A stretch of 64,000 nt of DNA, from contig JAUCBJ010006781.1 in the NCBI GenBank assembly GCA_032718475.1, positions 1-64,000 on the forward strand, given 5' to 3'. Positions 50,690 to 62,239 of this stretch are shown one piece after another. Numbering within the stretch: position 1 is the stretch's first letter; each line of letters opens with the position of its first letter. The position numbers were made by a program, and so were the translations under genes. The DNA comes from Nemertoderma westbladi. Taxonomy: Eukaryota > Xenacoelomorpha > Nemertodermatida > Nemertodermatidae. The notes under the pieces were generated by a model. It saw nothing but the letters and a program-made list of their open reading frames with translations. It did not search any database and had not been told where the DNA came from.

Positions 50690-51425
50690 GTGCCTGATAG
50701 TTACTAGAGGCCTAGACAACCTCCTTCTACTTCGGTAGTTGGTAACCCACTAGGTCTGGGGACAAGGACTGCCCTTAGCGGTCCCTGGTCATCAGTGGCG
50801 ACTGAACCTGAAAAGGACTTGGGGGTTGCTCGATGCGCTAGGGATTTGCGACGGGACTGACAGATCCTAAGCGGTTCCCGGTGCGTTGGCTACGACTGAG
50901 CCTGAAAAGGACTCGGGCGGAGTTTTCGCATTGGGAACTTGCGAAGGATCGACTGACCGGACGGAAAGGAAGGGTTCGACGAGGACTGACTTCCTGGCGT
51001 GGGCTCCATGACTGGCATTAGTACGAGTCTGAAAAGGACTCGGAAAGCTTTGACAGTTGGGGCTCACAACGGGACGACAGACCCCTAGCTAAGCCGTACT
51101 GCTTTCCTGATGACCGATCCCGTTAGGGTTCGGGAAGGGTGGGACGGACATGCAGCAGGGTCGAAAGACAGAGGACCGGACACTACTGGCCTAATGACTA
51201 TTCGGAGCGGGTTCTCGAATACTAACGTGATTACGAGCCTGAAAAGGACTCGGAAAGCTTAGGTGGGTGGGACCCTGCGATGAACCGACAGACCCCTAGC
51301 TAAGCCGTACCGCTTTCCTGATGACCGATCCCGTTAGGGTTCGGGAAGGGTGGGACGGACAAGCGAAGGATCGACTGACACTGACACTACTGTACCGGGA
51401 CTAGGACCGAGGGAAAATGGGGAAC
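50690..51425. repeat. Degenerate GC-rich tandem repeats
   Basis: The word CCTGAAAAGGACTCGG recurs at about 50807, 50901, 51027 and 51238. A longer block (GACCCCTAGCTAAGCCGTAC onward, through TTAGGGTTCGGGAAGGGTGG) occurs at about 51080 and 51291, a 210-bp period. GGATCGACTGAC also recurs. No gene is seen. Confidence 0.65.
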
Positions 51426-52129
51426 ATTAGTTAGGTCAAAAACTGAAAGTTAAGCGAACAGTGGGTAATTAAATAATTTTCTGTAGGAATTTATATTGTG
51501 TATTATTGCGAATATTTGGTATATTGGTGTGGGGAAGCCCAAATTATTCTCAATCAGAGTTCAATCAGAATTCAAGTTACATTAAAGATTATATCCAACC
51601 AATGAAACTTTTTCTCCACCCGCAATTCTGCATCTCAGATAACATCCTTCTCCGCTCCCAATAACCGGTGACTGGCCGGAATAAAGTGGTCTGAAAATTC
51701 CGCCTCAAGCATCGGCGTTTTCCCCCCTCGTTTCGGGAATAACGGCAACATAAACAATAAACATATCCTACCGCGGCGCGGAGTATTAATTTTTTAATGA
51801 ATTTCATTCCAAAATTGTAACATATCCTCAACGCCGTTAGTATTAACAGCGAATTGTTATTGCTTCCCTGGTTATGAATGTAGTTTTTGTGCCAATTTCT
51901 TTCGCTCATACTACACATACACATTTATACTACACATACGACACCTGACTACATATATCCATAGTCTCAAATAGCCGTCATCCTCATGCTCAAGCAAACT
52001 ACACACGTCACATTATTTGAGAATTCAACAATAATTCCAGCAAACATTTCCTATGGTATTTCTAAGTTTTCTGTCAAAGAAGTTTTCCCCATGGTATTCA
52101 CAAAAACACCAAACAAGCAGCCTGCACAA
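51426..52129. other. No gene seen
   Basis: Mixed-composition DNA without recognisable coding, RNA or repeat features. Confidence 0.35.
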
Positions 52130-52277
52130 ATAAGCTGAAGAGGTAACGGTCTCCTAGTGATTCAGGTTGTCAATCAGTAAGCTACATGATTAATAAAGGC
52201 ACGGAAGGGTCTTTCACCACGTGGATATATAAAAATGAAGTTAATTATTTGTTAATTATATTAATAATTAACTTTTT

Positions 52278-52745
52278 ATCTCCCTCAAAGATCACAAACC
52301 CAAAGAGGAATGGATCCAACACCCAAACGGTAAACTAATCCCTAAAGGCCGACCAATTATATCCAATACTGACGCCTTTTTCTCACCATTTTCTAAATTG
52401 ATGCATTTCTACTTACACCCTTTAGTCACTAACTCGTCCAATTATCTTTGTAGTTCATTACATTTAAAACACACAATGCCTACCCACCTTAATAACTCAT
52501 CATGTACTCTCATCGCAGTAGATGTAGTCGATATGTTTACTAGTATTCCACACGAGCTCGGGTTACAAGCCACTATGCAAACACTTACCGAAGACCCATC
52601 CCTGCCACACCGGTCTATATTCACGCCATATCAGTTATGTCTTATACTAAGGTTTCTACTTTACCATAACTTTTTTTTAGGTATAGAGTCCTGTTACATT
52701 AATATGATCCACCCAACTCTTAATAAAGTTATACCTTCTATGTAA
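52278..52745 (+). pseudogene. Penelope-like reverse transcriptase fragment
   Basis: The + strand reads ISLKDHKPKEEWIQ, LIPKGRPIISNTDAFFSPFS, KLMHFYLHPLV and TLIAVDVVDMFTSIPHELGL, then RSIFTPYQLCLILRFLLYHN. The K-x-HK-P...GRPI.SN and DVV.MFT.IP motifs are those of Penelope-type RTs (fingers and first catalytic Asp). The frame ends before the YxDD box, at 52743. Confidence 0.75.
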
Positions 52746-53328
52746 TGCAAAATAATTTAATCATGTTAAATCCTGCCACCCACCCGATACTAACTATCTA
52801 CTGTATAGACTTATTTATTAATAATTTGATATATTTATTAAGTGCAATAACTACTGTATAAATATGCACTTAACTTAACTTAATTCCAGTAACACATTTG
52901 CTTAGTTTTAATCTTTGATATTATTTTAAATTTTCTACTGTTTAACTATTTGGTGCAAAATAACACATCTATTATTAAGTTCCTCAAGCCACTCACCCGC
53001 AATTAACTACCTACTGTATAAATTATGTTTACTTGGTTATTGTTTTTAGCATCTACTGTAAAGGTGCAACATACCGTAAACACGGTACACGTATGCAGCC
53101 TGCTGACCGGCAGTCAGTGCTTAGGCTGTAGCGATGTAGCCCCACCACAACTATGCAACTGCACTACCGGTACTCACAACGTTTCACTTTTCTAATTAGG
53201 CCCTAATTAATATTTCAATGTAAATTTCCCATTATTTACTGTAAATGCTGCTTGGTAGGTACCCTAAACTTTTAAATTGTGAACTAATTTTTAAATTTAA
53301 TTATATTTTAACGCTATTTTAATTGAAT

Positions 53329-53372
53329 ATACCGCTGAAGACGCCCGCGAGGGTGAAATGGCCATAGGTAAA
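53329..53372 (+). ncRNA. Hammerhead ribozyme-like motif
   Basis: CTGAAGA (53335-53341) is followed by a short stem with a GCGA tetraloop (GCCC/GGGT) and GAAA (53355-53358), then the self-complementary ATGGCCAT and AGGTA, which can pair with TACC upstream. This matches the layout of the type I hammerheads with minimal stem III known in Penelope-like elements. One extra base beside each of stems I and II departs from the strict core, so activity is doubtful. Confidence 0.35.
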
Positions 53373-53659
53373 TAATTAACTTCATTTTTATATATCCATG
53401 TGGTGAAAGACCCTTCCTTGCCTTTATTAATCCTGTAATTATGAATACGCCACGTAAAACGTCGTTTCGGTTAATCCAAAACCTAAGTTTAATCAGTAAG
53501 CTAGTAGGCAGCATTTTACTGATTTTAAGGTTCAATTTATGTGAAACTACCAACCATACTTTATTAAGATAGTCTAAGCCAAATGTGGAACATAACACCA
53601 CAATTATGAAAAAGAATTATCCAAGTTTGTCATCTTTGAAGAAAAGATCTGAAGTATGT

Positions 53660-53910
53660 TATGTGCCCTTTCTTGGAAACTAGCACCAAATCTCATTTTT
53701 TTAGAGGCTCACTTTCTTAGTGATACATGGCTAAGATGATTCTAGGAATGGGGTCCAAATACATAGGTATTTTAAATACATCAGAGGAAGGGAGGACTAT
53801 CCAATATCCAATCAACTGGTTCGACTGCTCTTAATGCTTTATGCAGGCAGCATTCTTGTTTCCGGCAAATGAGATGTCACCAATTGTTACATTTTTGAGT
53901 ACAGACACAA
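53660..53910 (-). pseudogene. RTE-type LINE fragment, copy 3
   Basis: Aligns with 34083-34300: GCCCTTTCTTGGAAACTAGC, CCAAATACATAGGTATTTTA and TGCTCTTAATGCTTTATGCA are diverged matches. The minus strand includes NVTIGDISFAGNKNAA, corresponding to ISIGNISFAKVKAAA in copy 1. A short dead fragment. Confidence 0.55.
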
Positions 53911-53934
53911 AAACAGTATGTACAGTACAACTAT

Positions 53935-54862
53935 TAGTAGTAATGTACAGTACAACAGTACAGTACGACAGTACAGTAGGTAGTACGGTAACAGTCAGTA
54001 CAACAGTACAGTAGGTAGTACGGTAACAGTACAGTACAACAGTACAGTAGGTAGTACGGTAACAGATCAGTACAACAGTACAGTACGACAGTACAGTAGG
54101 TAGTACGGTAAAAGTACAGTACATCAGTACAGTAGGTAGTACGGTAACAGTACAGTACAACAGTACAGTAGGTAGTACGGTAACAGTACAGTACGACAGT
54201 ACAGTAGGTAGTACGGTAACAGTTCAGTACAACAGTACAGTACGACAGTACAGTAGGTAGTACGGTAACAGTACAGTACATCAGTACAGTAGGTAGTACG
54301 GTAACAGTACAGTACGACAGTACAGTAGGTAGTACGGTAACAGTACAGTACGACAGTACAGTAGGTAGTACGGTTACAGTACAGTACAACAGTACAGTAG
54401 GTAGTACGGTAACAGTACAGTACGACAGTACAGTAGGTAGTACGGTAACAGTACAGTACAACAGTACAGTAGGTAGTACGGTAACAGTACAGTACGACAG
54501 TACAGTAGGTAGTACGGTAACAGTACAGTACAACAGTACAGTACGACAGTACAGTAGAGTACCGGTAACAGTACAAGTACCAGTACCAGTACAAGTACCG
54601 GTAACAGTACAAGTACCAGTACCAGTACAAGTACCGGTAACAGTACCAGTACAAGTACCGGTAACAGTACAAGTACCAGTACCAGTACAAGTACGGTAAC
54701 AGTACAAGTACCAGTACCAGTACAAGTACGGTAACAGTACAAGTACCGGTACAAGTACCAGTACCAGTACTAGTACCGGTAACAGTACAAGTACCAGTAC
54801 CAGTACAAGTACCAGTACCAGTACCGGTAACAGTACAAGTACAAGTACCAGTACAGTACGAC
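53935..54862. repeat. GTAC-rich minisatellite, 36-bp unit
   Basis: The unit AGTAGGTAGTACGGTAACAG plus GTACAGTACAACAGTAC repeats about 15 times, with 17-bp insertions in some copies. From about 54560 it changes to ACAAGTACCAGTACC and AGTACCGGTAACAGT units. Open frames here (TVLPTVLSYC) are pure repeat and not genes. Confidence 0.9.
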
Positions 54863-54866
54863 AAAA

Positions 54867-55517
54867 GTATTTATTACTATCAGTACCTGGCTATAAAATG
54901 TTGTACAAATACCGGGGGTGGGGGGGGGGGGGGGTGGGGTCATATTGACCCCCCCCCCCCCCCCCCCCCCCCCCTCTAAAATCTACAAATTTTTACGAAA
55001 ACGTCTGATTTTTTTGTTTGTACGTTGATATCACTAGTCTGGATCCGACCGAAAAAAAAATTTTCGAAAAAATGTACTGGGGTGGTTATATTGCAGCACC
55101 AAAATTAGAAGTAGTGCACAATTTTCACAAAATTTGAAAGTTAGATTTTTCGGCAAATTCTTTTTCAATACAGGTTTTCTGGGGCGCAAAATATATTGAA
55201 AAATGATATGATTACTATAAATGGCTGTTTAGTCCTCTCTGCGTAGGAAAAAAATGAAAAAAACAAGTAACCAGCACTTTTCAGTTAGAACACAAAATTT
55301 TTTTAATTCACTTATACGATGCTATAATTTCATATTGTCAGGTTTTCTAGGGCGCTGATTATAATGGAATACATTTCTAATATGCCAGATCATTGCTACT
55401 TGTATTTTTCGGCGTAATTTGGCAAATTTTGGTGCTGGCACCAATTTTCGTACCCATAACCAAAAAGTACAAGTTTGCGATGTCCAGTGCTGATTTTATT
55501 GATTCCATCGGATTCAT
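54867..55517 (+). mobile_element. Truncated copy of the piggyBac-like element
   Basis: From GTACCTGGCTATAAAATG onward it matches the left 640 bp of the complete element at 60391-61948, including the poly-G/TCATATTGA/poly-C hairpin and TTTTTCGGCGTAATTTGGCA. The left TTAA end is lost in the GTAC minisatellite and the right side is cut by an RTE fragment. Confidence 0.75.
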
Positions 55518-56440
55518 TACTACTACTACTAGGTTCGGCATGCTGCATTGCAGCTGCATTTTTAAGAATGCTGTGCCGGCTTATCGACAAAATTGCACCA
55601 CCAAAGCTCCCTATCACCCATGACATTTGCTAGATCATCCGCATCTTCAAGGCCAGTGTCCTTTAAGATTCGTCTCAAGAAAGTCATGGGCTGTCCACCA
55701 TGCTTATTCACTCCATGAGGCTGCCAAAGTACAAGTTATGCACTGGCTGGTCCTAACGGCGAAAGCAATGTCCTGCAAAGCGGAGGCAATTATGTTCTAG
55801 TGTCAAGCTTGGGAGAACCAATGAGACACCTCCAATGTTATATAGTGTCTGGTTGGAGATGTGTGCATTGTACTTGACACAATGAACCCGACGTAGCATT
55901 CTTGTGAATGTGCCATCCAGAGATTTGGTTTCCTCAGCAGTTAGAGCCCAGCATGGACTCCCATAGAGGAGTACTGGAACTACTGCTGCTCTAAATAATC
56001 GGACCGACCTTAAGTTTCCGATTAATTCTCGGTGACTTCCAAATCCTGGAAAGCCTATTCAAGGCTGCCCATGCCTTTCCCTTACGTATTCGAAGGTCCT
56101 CACCTGACTTCCGGATCCAATCTCCCAGGTAACAGAAGTCATCCACATGCTCAAGAATACCATCTTTTGAGCTTATGCTCATCCGATCAGAGACTTGCTG
56201 AGGACTTTCAAAGTTAACTGTCAAAATTTTGGTCTTTCTGGAGTTAATAAAAAGACCAACTCTAGAAGCAGCATGTTCTAATGAGCTGAGGAGCCGTTGG
56301 GCTCCCTCTAGTGATTCTGAGAATACTCCTAAGTCATCAGCAAAGTCTAGATCAGTTAGGTACTTGGCAGGATTTCCTCGACTTCTGGAGCCAGTAGGTG
56401 GAGTTATCATCACCCCAATCTGTTTGCGCTTTTAAAGCCT
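55518..56440 (-). pseudogene. RTE-type LINE 3' fragment, copy 2
   Basis: The minus strand reads YLTDLDFADDLGVFSESLEG, QRLLSSLEHAASRVGLFINS, EHVDDFCYLGDWIRKSGEDL and RKGKAWAALNRLSRIW. FADD is the RT catalytic box in its RTE form, and the rest is the thumb and C-terminus. An (ACT)n tract at 55523-55532 is where the 3' tail of the insertion would be. 5'-truncated and frameshifted. Confidence 0.8.
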
Positions 56441-57649
56441 GCCAAAATTAGAATGTCTTTTGGATGATAGATAGTCTTTAGCCTATGACGAGTATTTGAT
56501 ACACTACATTAGCCGAAGCCAGTCTATGCGCAATCATTCACCCGTTGGATATACCCGGGAGACTGAGTTCGGGGCTTAATGATTGATGGTGTAAGCCTAC
56601 TGTATTATTCGACTGATCGTGATATATAATCTCTGACAAATATTATTCACTTTCGGGAAATATTAACAGTTCCTTTAGGACGTGGCGCTCTATCTATATA
56701 AACAGAGTTATGACTTAAACTAGTCACAACGAAAAGGCTATAGATTCACGTATATGGCACATTCTTTAGGAGATGTTTTGTTATCAGTTACACTCATACA
56801 CAATGCTGCACAATACTGCACACTAATCTGCCGACCTTCACTAAATTTGGTCACGTATAAAGAGAGCAACAGACAATTTATGTTGGGCATATGAAATAGC
56901 ATTAGATTCACTTCAAACCACTCAACACAGGTCGCAATCGTTTATCTGTAACCGGTCTCTCTAACCTTTAGTATATCAAGAAGGTGGGGTGTCTGACTAT
57001 TGATCAGTATTCCGATATAATATTTCATCAACCAATATAATGAATGACCGACAGTAAAAGCAGTAATATTAATGTATAAATGATTATTAAGTGAATGAGT
57101 TAACTTGTGTAACTCGTGAGTGGTTAAGTAAGTTAAGATAACAGATATACGTTCTATAATTGAGCCTACTAATGTAAGACTAAAGACTGAAAACACGGAG
57201 GTGCCAAAAGCCGGTTCTTAGGCTCTGGGCAAAAACATAACACTGAACACTGATAAGAATAACCTTATTTACAAAGGCTTCCACCCACCACAGAGAATGA
57301 GCATAAAGATAGGAAATTCAGTTCAGTAGATCTGTGATAGGTCGAAATCAAAACCAACTCAAATCCTATTGGCAGATACAGAAAGCTGCAACGTGGCAAT
57401 ATCAGCCGTTAGCCGTCGTCATGGTAGCGACACTGTTTTCAAGAGTATCGAGCTTTTTACGTCATGAAATTGCAGATTATGTCCTCTAAAGTACAAATAC
57501 AGAAGAAATGGCTTTTATGTCCTCCAAAACACCAGTACAGCAAGGACACGGCCTTTTTATGCCTGGTAAACCAACCACAGAGTACTTTACGGGGATAATA
57601 ACCGGCTAATTACGCAAAAGCTTTTACACCGCTCCCAGAAAATGGGATT
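56441..57649. other. No gene seen
   Basis: AT-rich DNA without recognised coding or repeat features; ATGTCCTC-type short repeats near 57480-57530. Confidence 0.35.
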
Positions 57650-59660
57650 TAAGTCTATAAAATATAACAAATCACAGTTTCTAAAATATAAAGATACTCT
57701 AAACAGTTAGTCTTTCTTGCGCAGACGGCGTTTACGCAGTTTTTTGAGGCTAGCAAGAGTCTTTTTCTCTTTGGGGGGAGCCACTTTACTAGGAGGGCCA
57801 TAACTCCTGGGTGAAGGGTGCAATATGATTGCATTAGAAGGTTTGGGTTTACGGTCGGTGTCTCGTCCATTTCGATATGCTTCTCCTCGAGCTGATTTTC
57901 CTCCGCTTGTCATGGGATACGTTCGTCCAAAACTCTCGCAGAGAATAGGGTTTTCTAAGCTTGATATCTTCTTTGAGATTCGAGATTTCCCAATCGAACT
58001 GAGATAAGGCCAATTCGTTTATCGATTGGACTTACTGTTATAACTTACGTTTATCTGAACAAACGCAGGTTTCTTTTTTGATCTTTATAGAATAGCGTTT
58101 AACTCGTTTCGTACAACGCTCTCCTTCACCTTGATGAAGGGTTGTATCGCGTTAAACGGGACGACCATACGGTTGGATAGTGATATTAGGTGTCCGCGTC
58201 ATAATCCGGCTAGGTAAGATGGGCGGCTAGCTAGAAATCACTGTCGGAGTGTTACCGATTAATTGTTAGGGTAGCACTAGATCTTGAACAGTGAATACCG
58301 TCCGCGAGGATCCGCGACACCACCAGGATCACAGGTCTGAGGTCCAACTAAGGAATGAGGAGGTTTGACCGAGTATTCCGGGACTCTGATCGTAGGTTTA
58401 CTCCAGGATCGTTAGAGCCGAGTGAGCATAGGTGATACGTCAAACAAGTTTCGCTCGAAACTCCAGTAAATATAACGAACACAACTGTGTTTAACACAAC
58501 GTTTCCGTGGATGTTTATGTCTTTCCGTTTATTGGCTGGGTCTAGGGCATTTACCGTAATAATACCAAAGACGCACGTCTTGTAGGGGAAACGCGAATGA
58601 TATTTATTTGTTGTTACAATGCTTCTATCAATAATTCCAAATATATGTTGGAGTTACCGCGTTTATTTGTTTCTTTAGTGTCTTTTCTTTCGAGTCGATT
58701 TCGAATAGAATTTTCGCATTCGAATTTCAGTTTATCGTTTCGACTCCTCTGGGTAGGATATGTTCGACATAGTCCGTATCGTGTAAACCGATAGAATGGT
58801 CAATGGTTAAGAAGTCCATATACATACCATTACAATGCGTGTAGCGAGCGGTGAATTTTCCATAGTCCAATTCACGCGTAAGTTACTTCCAGGAAATCGT
58901 AGGTTCGATATAACAACCATCAACCATCATCCTTCGTAGTAGTTGGACTAGTATCACCGCGTATCAAGCTATCAACAAACGCTTGAAAGTAGATTATATC
59001 GCTCCCTGATACCAAGACCGTCTTCTATCAACTCCGTCATATCTGCTATATATGAGTTTATTAATATTATAATGAGTTTATATTTAGGCCAGCGAGCGTC
59101 GCTGCCTACCCCAATCCGCCCCCGGACAGTGCGAGATCCTCAGCACCGATGTGTCGTCGCCGCTGTACTTTCGCCAACGACGTAGCCGCACAACGACAAC
59201 GACAACCGGTACAAGTCACTCGACTGTCCGTCCCAAAGGCTTAGATACACCTCAGGTTCTTACTGGAGAGTTAGGGTTACTTTCACAATTGCGACTCGCT
59301 ACTGTAAACACACCTTAGTAGTAACATTCGCCTATAAACTCACAAATTCCACACACACAACTTGTCACAAATTACACACACTCGGGTCACTTGTCCGTTA
59401 GTCAATGCCTTCCAGAATGTCACTGTATTATTATGTATCCTTGGATACTAGCGGTGTGCTATTTATTCCGTATGTTATTCAATACGCATGCTTTCTATTT
59501 TTCTTTTAACTCACTTCTAATTCTAGCGTGGTTGTTGCCATGGTGACATTATGGAAAGCTAGCGGTAGAATTAGGGTAATTCTCATGCATACAGATCTGG
59601 GATGCTATTTAATAGTAATTCTTTAATTGTCAATATCCTCTTTATACATGATTCTATGAA
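57650..59660 (-). other. Possible retroelement remnant, unidentified
   Basis: The minus strand near 58035-57860 reads INELALSQFDWEISNLKEDI and KLRKPYSLREFWTNVSHDKR, which looks protein-like but has no recognised family. A neighbouring frame (57913-57707) ends in a very basic tail, SLKKLRKRRLRKKD. The rest to 59660 is noncoding, including a GC-rich segment at 59090-59230. An LTR or gag remnant is possible; this is only a guess. Confidence 0.25.
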
Positions 59661-59867
59661 TTTTATCGGCTATTGACTGTACATTGGAGATTCTCGCACA
59701 CAAATACACTTAATAAAGTGAATCTCCGCTCCCATGATCTATTAATTAATGGAATTTTGGGAATGTTATAAATTGTACAAAATGACAATTTATTAAATTC
59801 ATTGAAATATATGAATTTAAATTTATTCCCGTAAATTTTATTATTTGATGTTAAAATTGACACAATT

Positions 59868-60130
59868 TGATTCCAGAGCAGGTCTGGGGACATAGGATCC
59901 TTAATTCTATGAAAATTGTCTTTTAAGAGTATCGGTAAGTGCTACGATATCTTAATCGACTAGAATTTTAAAGGATCTGATATTTGACAGATTTTTGTAA
60001 ATATTAATAATTAATATTTAGGATGGGCACCAGTTTATTCCAGAACTTGTCTGGGGACGTTAACCACTGATTCTAGAATTTTGTCTTTCAAGTATATCGG
60101 TGGGTGCCGCGATATCTTAATTGACTAGAA
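59868..60130. repeat. Diverged 167-bp tandem duplication
   Basis: TTCCAGAGCAGGTCTGGGGA at 59871 and TTCCAGAACTTGTCTGGGGA at 60038 begin two aligned units that also share TCTTTTAAGAGTATCGGT-like and GATATCTTAATCGACTAGAA-like blocks. Confidence 0.65.
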
Positions 60131-60390
60131 TTACAGATGGTCAAAGGGTTTAACAGATTTATTTTGCGTTATACGCTACTGTTAAAGGGACATCACGCTA
60201 CTATATGTATTATTTAATATACGGTATGAGAGCAATATCGCACGAAGCAATGTCAGTGTGAAGAGGCAAGTCGTTTCCAAGGTCTACCCAGAGCTTGGTT
60301 TAGCCGAGACACGAGGATCTGAACTTTGCATTCCTAATACTCTGCCTACCAATAATACTTTAATATAGTAGTGGCTTTATTGTACTTTAA

Positions 60391-61948
60391 CCCTATTAGT
60401 ACCGGGCTATAAAATGCTGTACAAATACCGGGGGGGGGGGGGTCATATTGACCCCTCCCTCTAAAATCTACAAATATTAACGAAAACGTCTGATTTTTTG
60501 TTTGTACGTAGGTATCACTAGTCTGGATCCGACCGAAAAAAAAAATTTTCAAAAAAATGTACTGGAGTGGTAATATTGCAGCACCAAAATTACAAGTAGT
60601 GCACAATTTTCACAAAATTTGAAAGTTACATTTTTCGGCTAATTGTTTTTCAATACAGGTTTTCTGGGGCGCAAAATACATTGGAAAATATTTAAAAATG
60701 ATATGATTACCATAAATGGCTGTTTAGTCCTCTATGCGTAGGAAAAAAATGAAAAAAACAAGTAACCAGCACTTTTCAGTTAGAACACAAAATTTTTAAT
60801 TCACTTATACGATGCTATAAATTCACATTTTTAGGTTTTCTAGGGCGCTGATTCTAATGGAATACATTTCAAATATGCCAGATCATTGCTACTTGTATTT
60901 TTCGGCGTAATTTGGCAAATTTTGGTGCTAGCACCAAATTTCGTACCCATCACCAAAAAGTACAAGTTTGCGATGTCCAGTGCTGTTTTTATTGTTTCCA
61001 TCGGATTCAGGACCCTCATAAACCCGTATAACGTAAGAAACAAGATGATACTATCTACTGATCAATTTACTAATTTTCCAAAATTTGGTGCAAAACAACA
61101 ATTTTCACCCACCGGCGAAAAATACAAGTTTGAAAACTCTTATGAAATTTTTACTGATTCCATTGAATTCAGAACCCTAACAAACCCGTATAACGCAAGA
61201 AACAAGATGACACAATCAATTGATATATTTGATGGTTTTCAAAATTTGGTGCTAGCACCACATTTTGCACCCACTTCCGAAAAATACAAGTTTGAGATGT
61301 CTAGTTCGATAATTATATATTCCATTGAATTCAGAACAGCCATAAACCTCTAAAATGCAAGAAATAAATTGTCACAAGCAATTTTATCTATTGAATGGAT
61401 TTTCAAAATTTCGTGCTAGCACCAAAATTTGCACACAGCACCGAAAAATACAAGTTTGATGCGCTTGGTGCAACTCGTATATATTTCATCGAAACCAGAA
61501 CCCCAAAAAACCCCAATTGCGTAAAAAACAAGTTTCAAACAATCAATTTACAAAATTGACATATTTCAAAATTTGGTGCTGGCACCAAAATTTGGCACCC
61601 GCCGAAAAAAACAAGTTTGAAATTTCTAAATCAATTTATATGAATTCCATCCAATTGCTAACACCAAAAAACCGGTGTAAATCAAAAATAGAGATGTTAC
61701 AATTAATATTTAATGAAATGTAATTTTCAAAAAACGTCTCAAAAAAAGTGCCAAAAGTAGGGTTAAAAAATGGTGCTATAACTCGAAAACTACCCAATAT
61801 TTTTGAAAACGGTTTTCACTACTAGGAAGACAATAGATTTTTAGGAAAAGTCATAAAATTTCAGAATCCCAACTGCGTTTGTTTCAGAATTATAATAAAA
61901 AAACCACGGGAGGGGTCATATTGACCCCCCCCCCCGGGTTTAATAGGG
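60391..61948. mobile_element. piggyBac-like non-autonomous element with internal 162-bp repeats
   Basis: TTAA at 60387-60390 and 61949-61952 flanks an element starting CCCTATTA and ending TAATAGGG. TTAA duplication with CCCT termini is typical of piggyBac elements. Just inside each end is a poly-G tract and an imperfect hairpin, GGGGTCATATTGACCCC. No transposase ORF is present. Five diverged tandem units start with AAATACAAGTTTG at about 60958, 61120, 61282, 61446 and 61608. A second, truncated copy is at 54867. Confidence 0.8.
60958..61740. repeat. Five diverged 162-bp tandem units inside the piggyBac-like element
   Basis: Each unit has AAATACAAGTTTG, then TCCATTGAATTCAGAAC, AACCCGTATAACGCAAGAAA, then AAATTTGGTGCTAGCACC and a CACC/CGAA block. 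The first three share an open frame (54-residue period, e.g. KYKFENSYEIF and NPYNARNKM), but the frame has no ATG start and later units carry stops. Confidence 0.75.
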
Positions 61949-61952
61949 TTAA

Positions 61953-62239
61953 TAAGTACGGACATTTCATCTTACTGTAGTTACGTATTTATAATATAAT
62001 ACGGACAGTAAGGAAAGAGAAAAATAATTATTTCTTCGCCGTCGCACTAAATATAATATAAGTAATTACGTACGTAATAAACACGAATATATTGCACTAT
62101 TCTACAAAATAATCGCTAAATAATATTCTACTAAATTAAATAAAACGATTATAATAAAATTACATAGTAATACATACATAAATATAAAAATAATAAAATA
62201 ATATAAAATAATAGAGTCACACGCCCACTCCGAACGATA
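61953..62239. other. AT-rich 3' flank of the second Bel/Pao element
   Basis: Very AT-rich, no gene. It should include the 3' noncoding region or LTR of the element at 62240-64000, but no LTR boundary could be set. Confidence 0.35.

Larger units (their letters stand above)
52189..53431 (+). mobile_element. Penelope-like element with inverted terminal repeats, truncated
   Basis: 62-bp inverted repeats lie at 52189-52250 and 53370-53431 (ATTAATAAAGGCA onward, with GGAAGGGTCTTTCACCAC). Between them is a Penelope-type RT fragment and AT-rich sequence. Terminal repeats in either orientation are known for Penelope-like elements. The GIY-YIG endonuclease region was not found. A hammerhead-like motif lies just inside the right repeat. 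Confidence 0.6.

Noticed and set aside
50690-51425. Ribosomal RNA or other structural RNA
   Set aside because: GC-rich and repetitive, but no recognisable rRNA core sequence, and the repeats are degenerate and tandem.
53831-54864. Open frames up to 263 residues rich in Tyr, Cys, Thr and Val
   Set aside because: They are translations of the GTAC-rich 36-bp minisatellite.
60886-61353. 155-residue repeat protein gene
   Set aside because: The frame starts at a TTG, has no ATG start, follows the 162-bp DNA repeat, and later units contain stops; kept only as a repeat observation.
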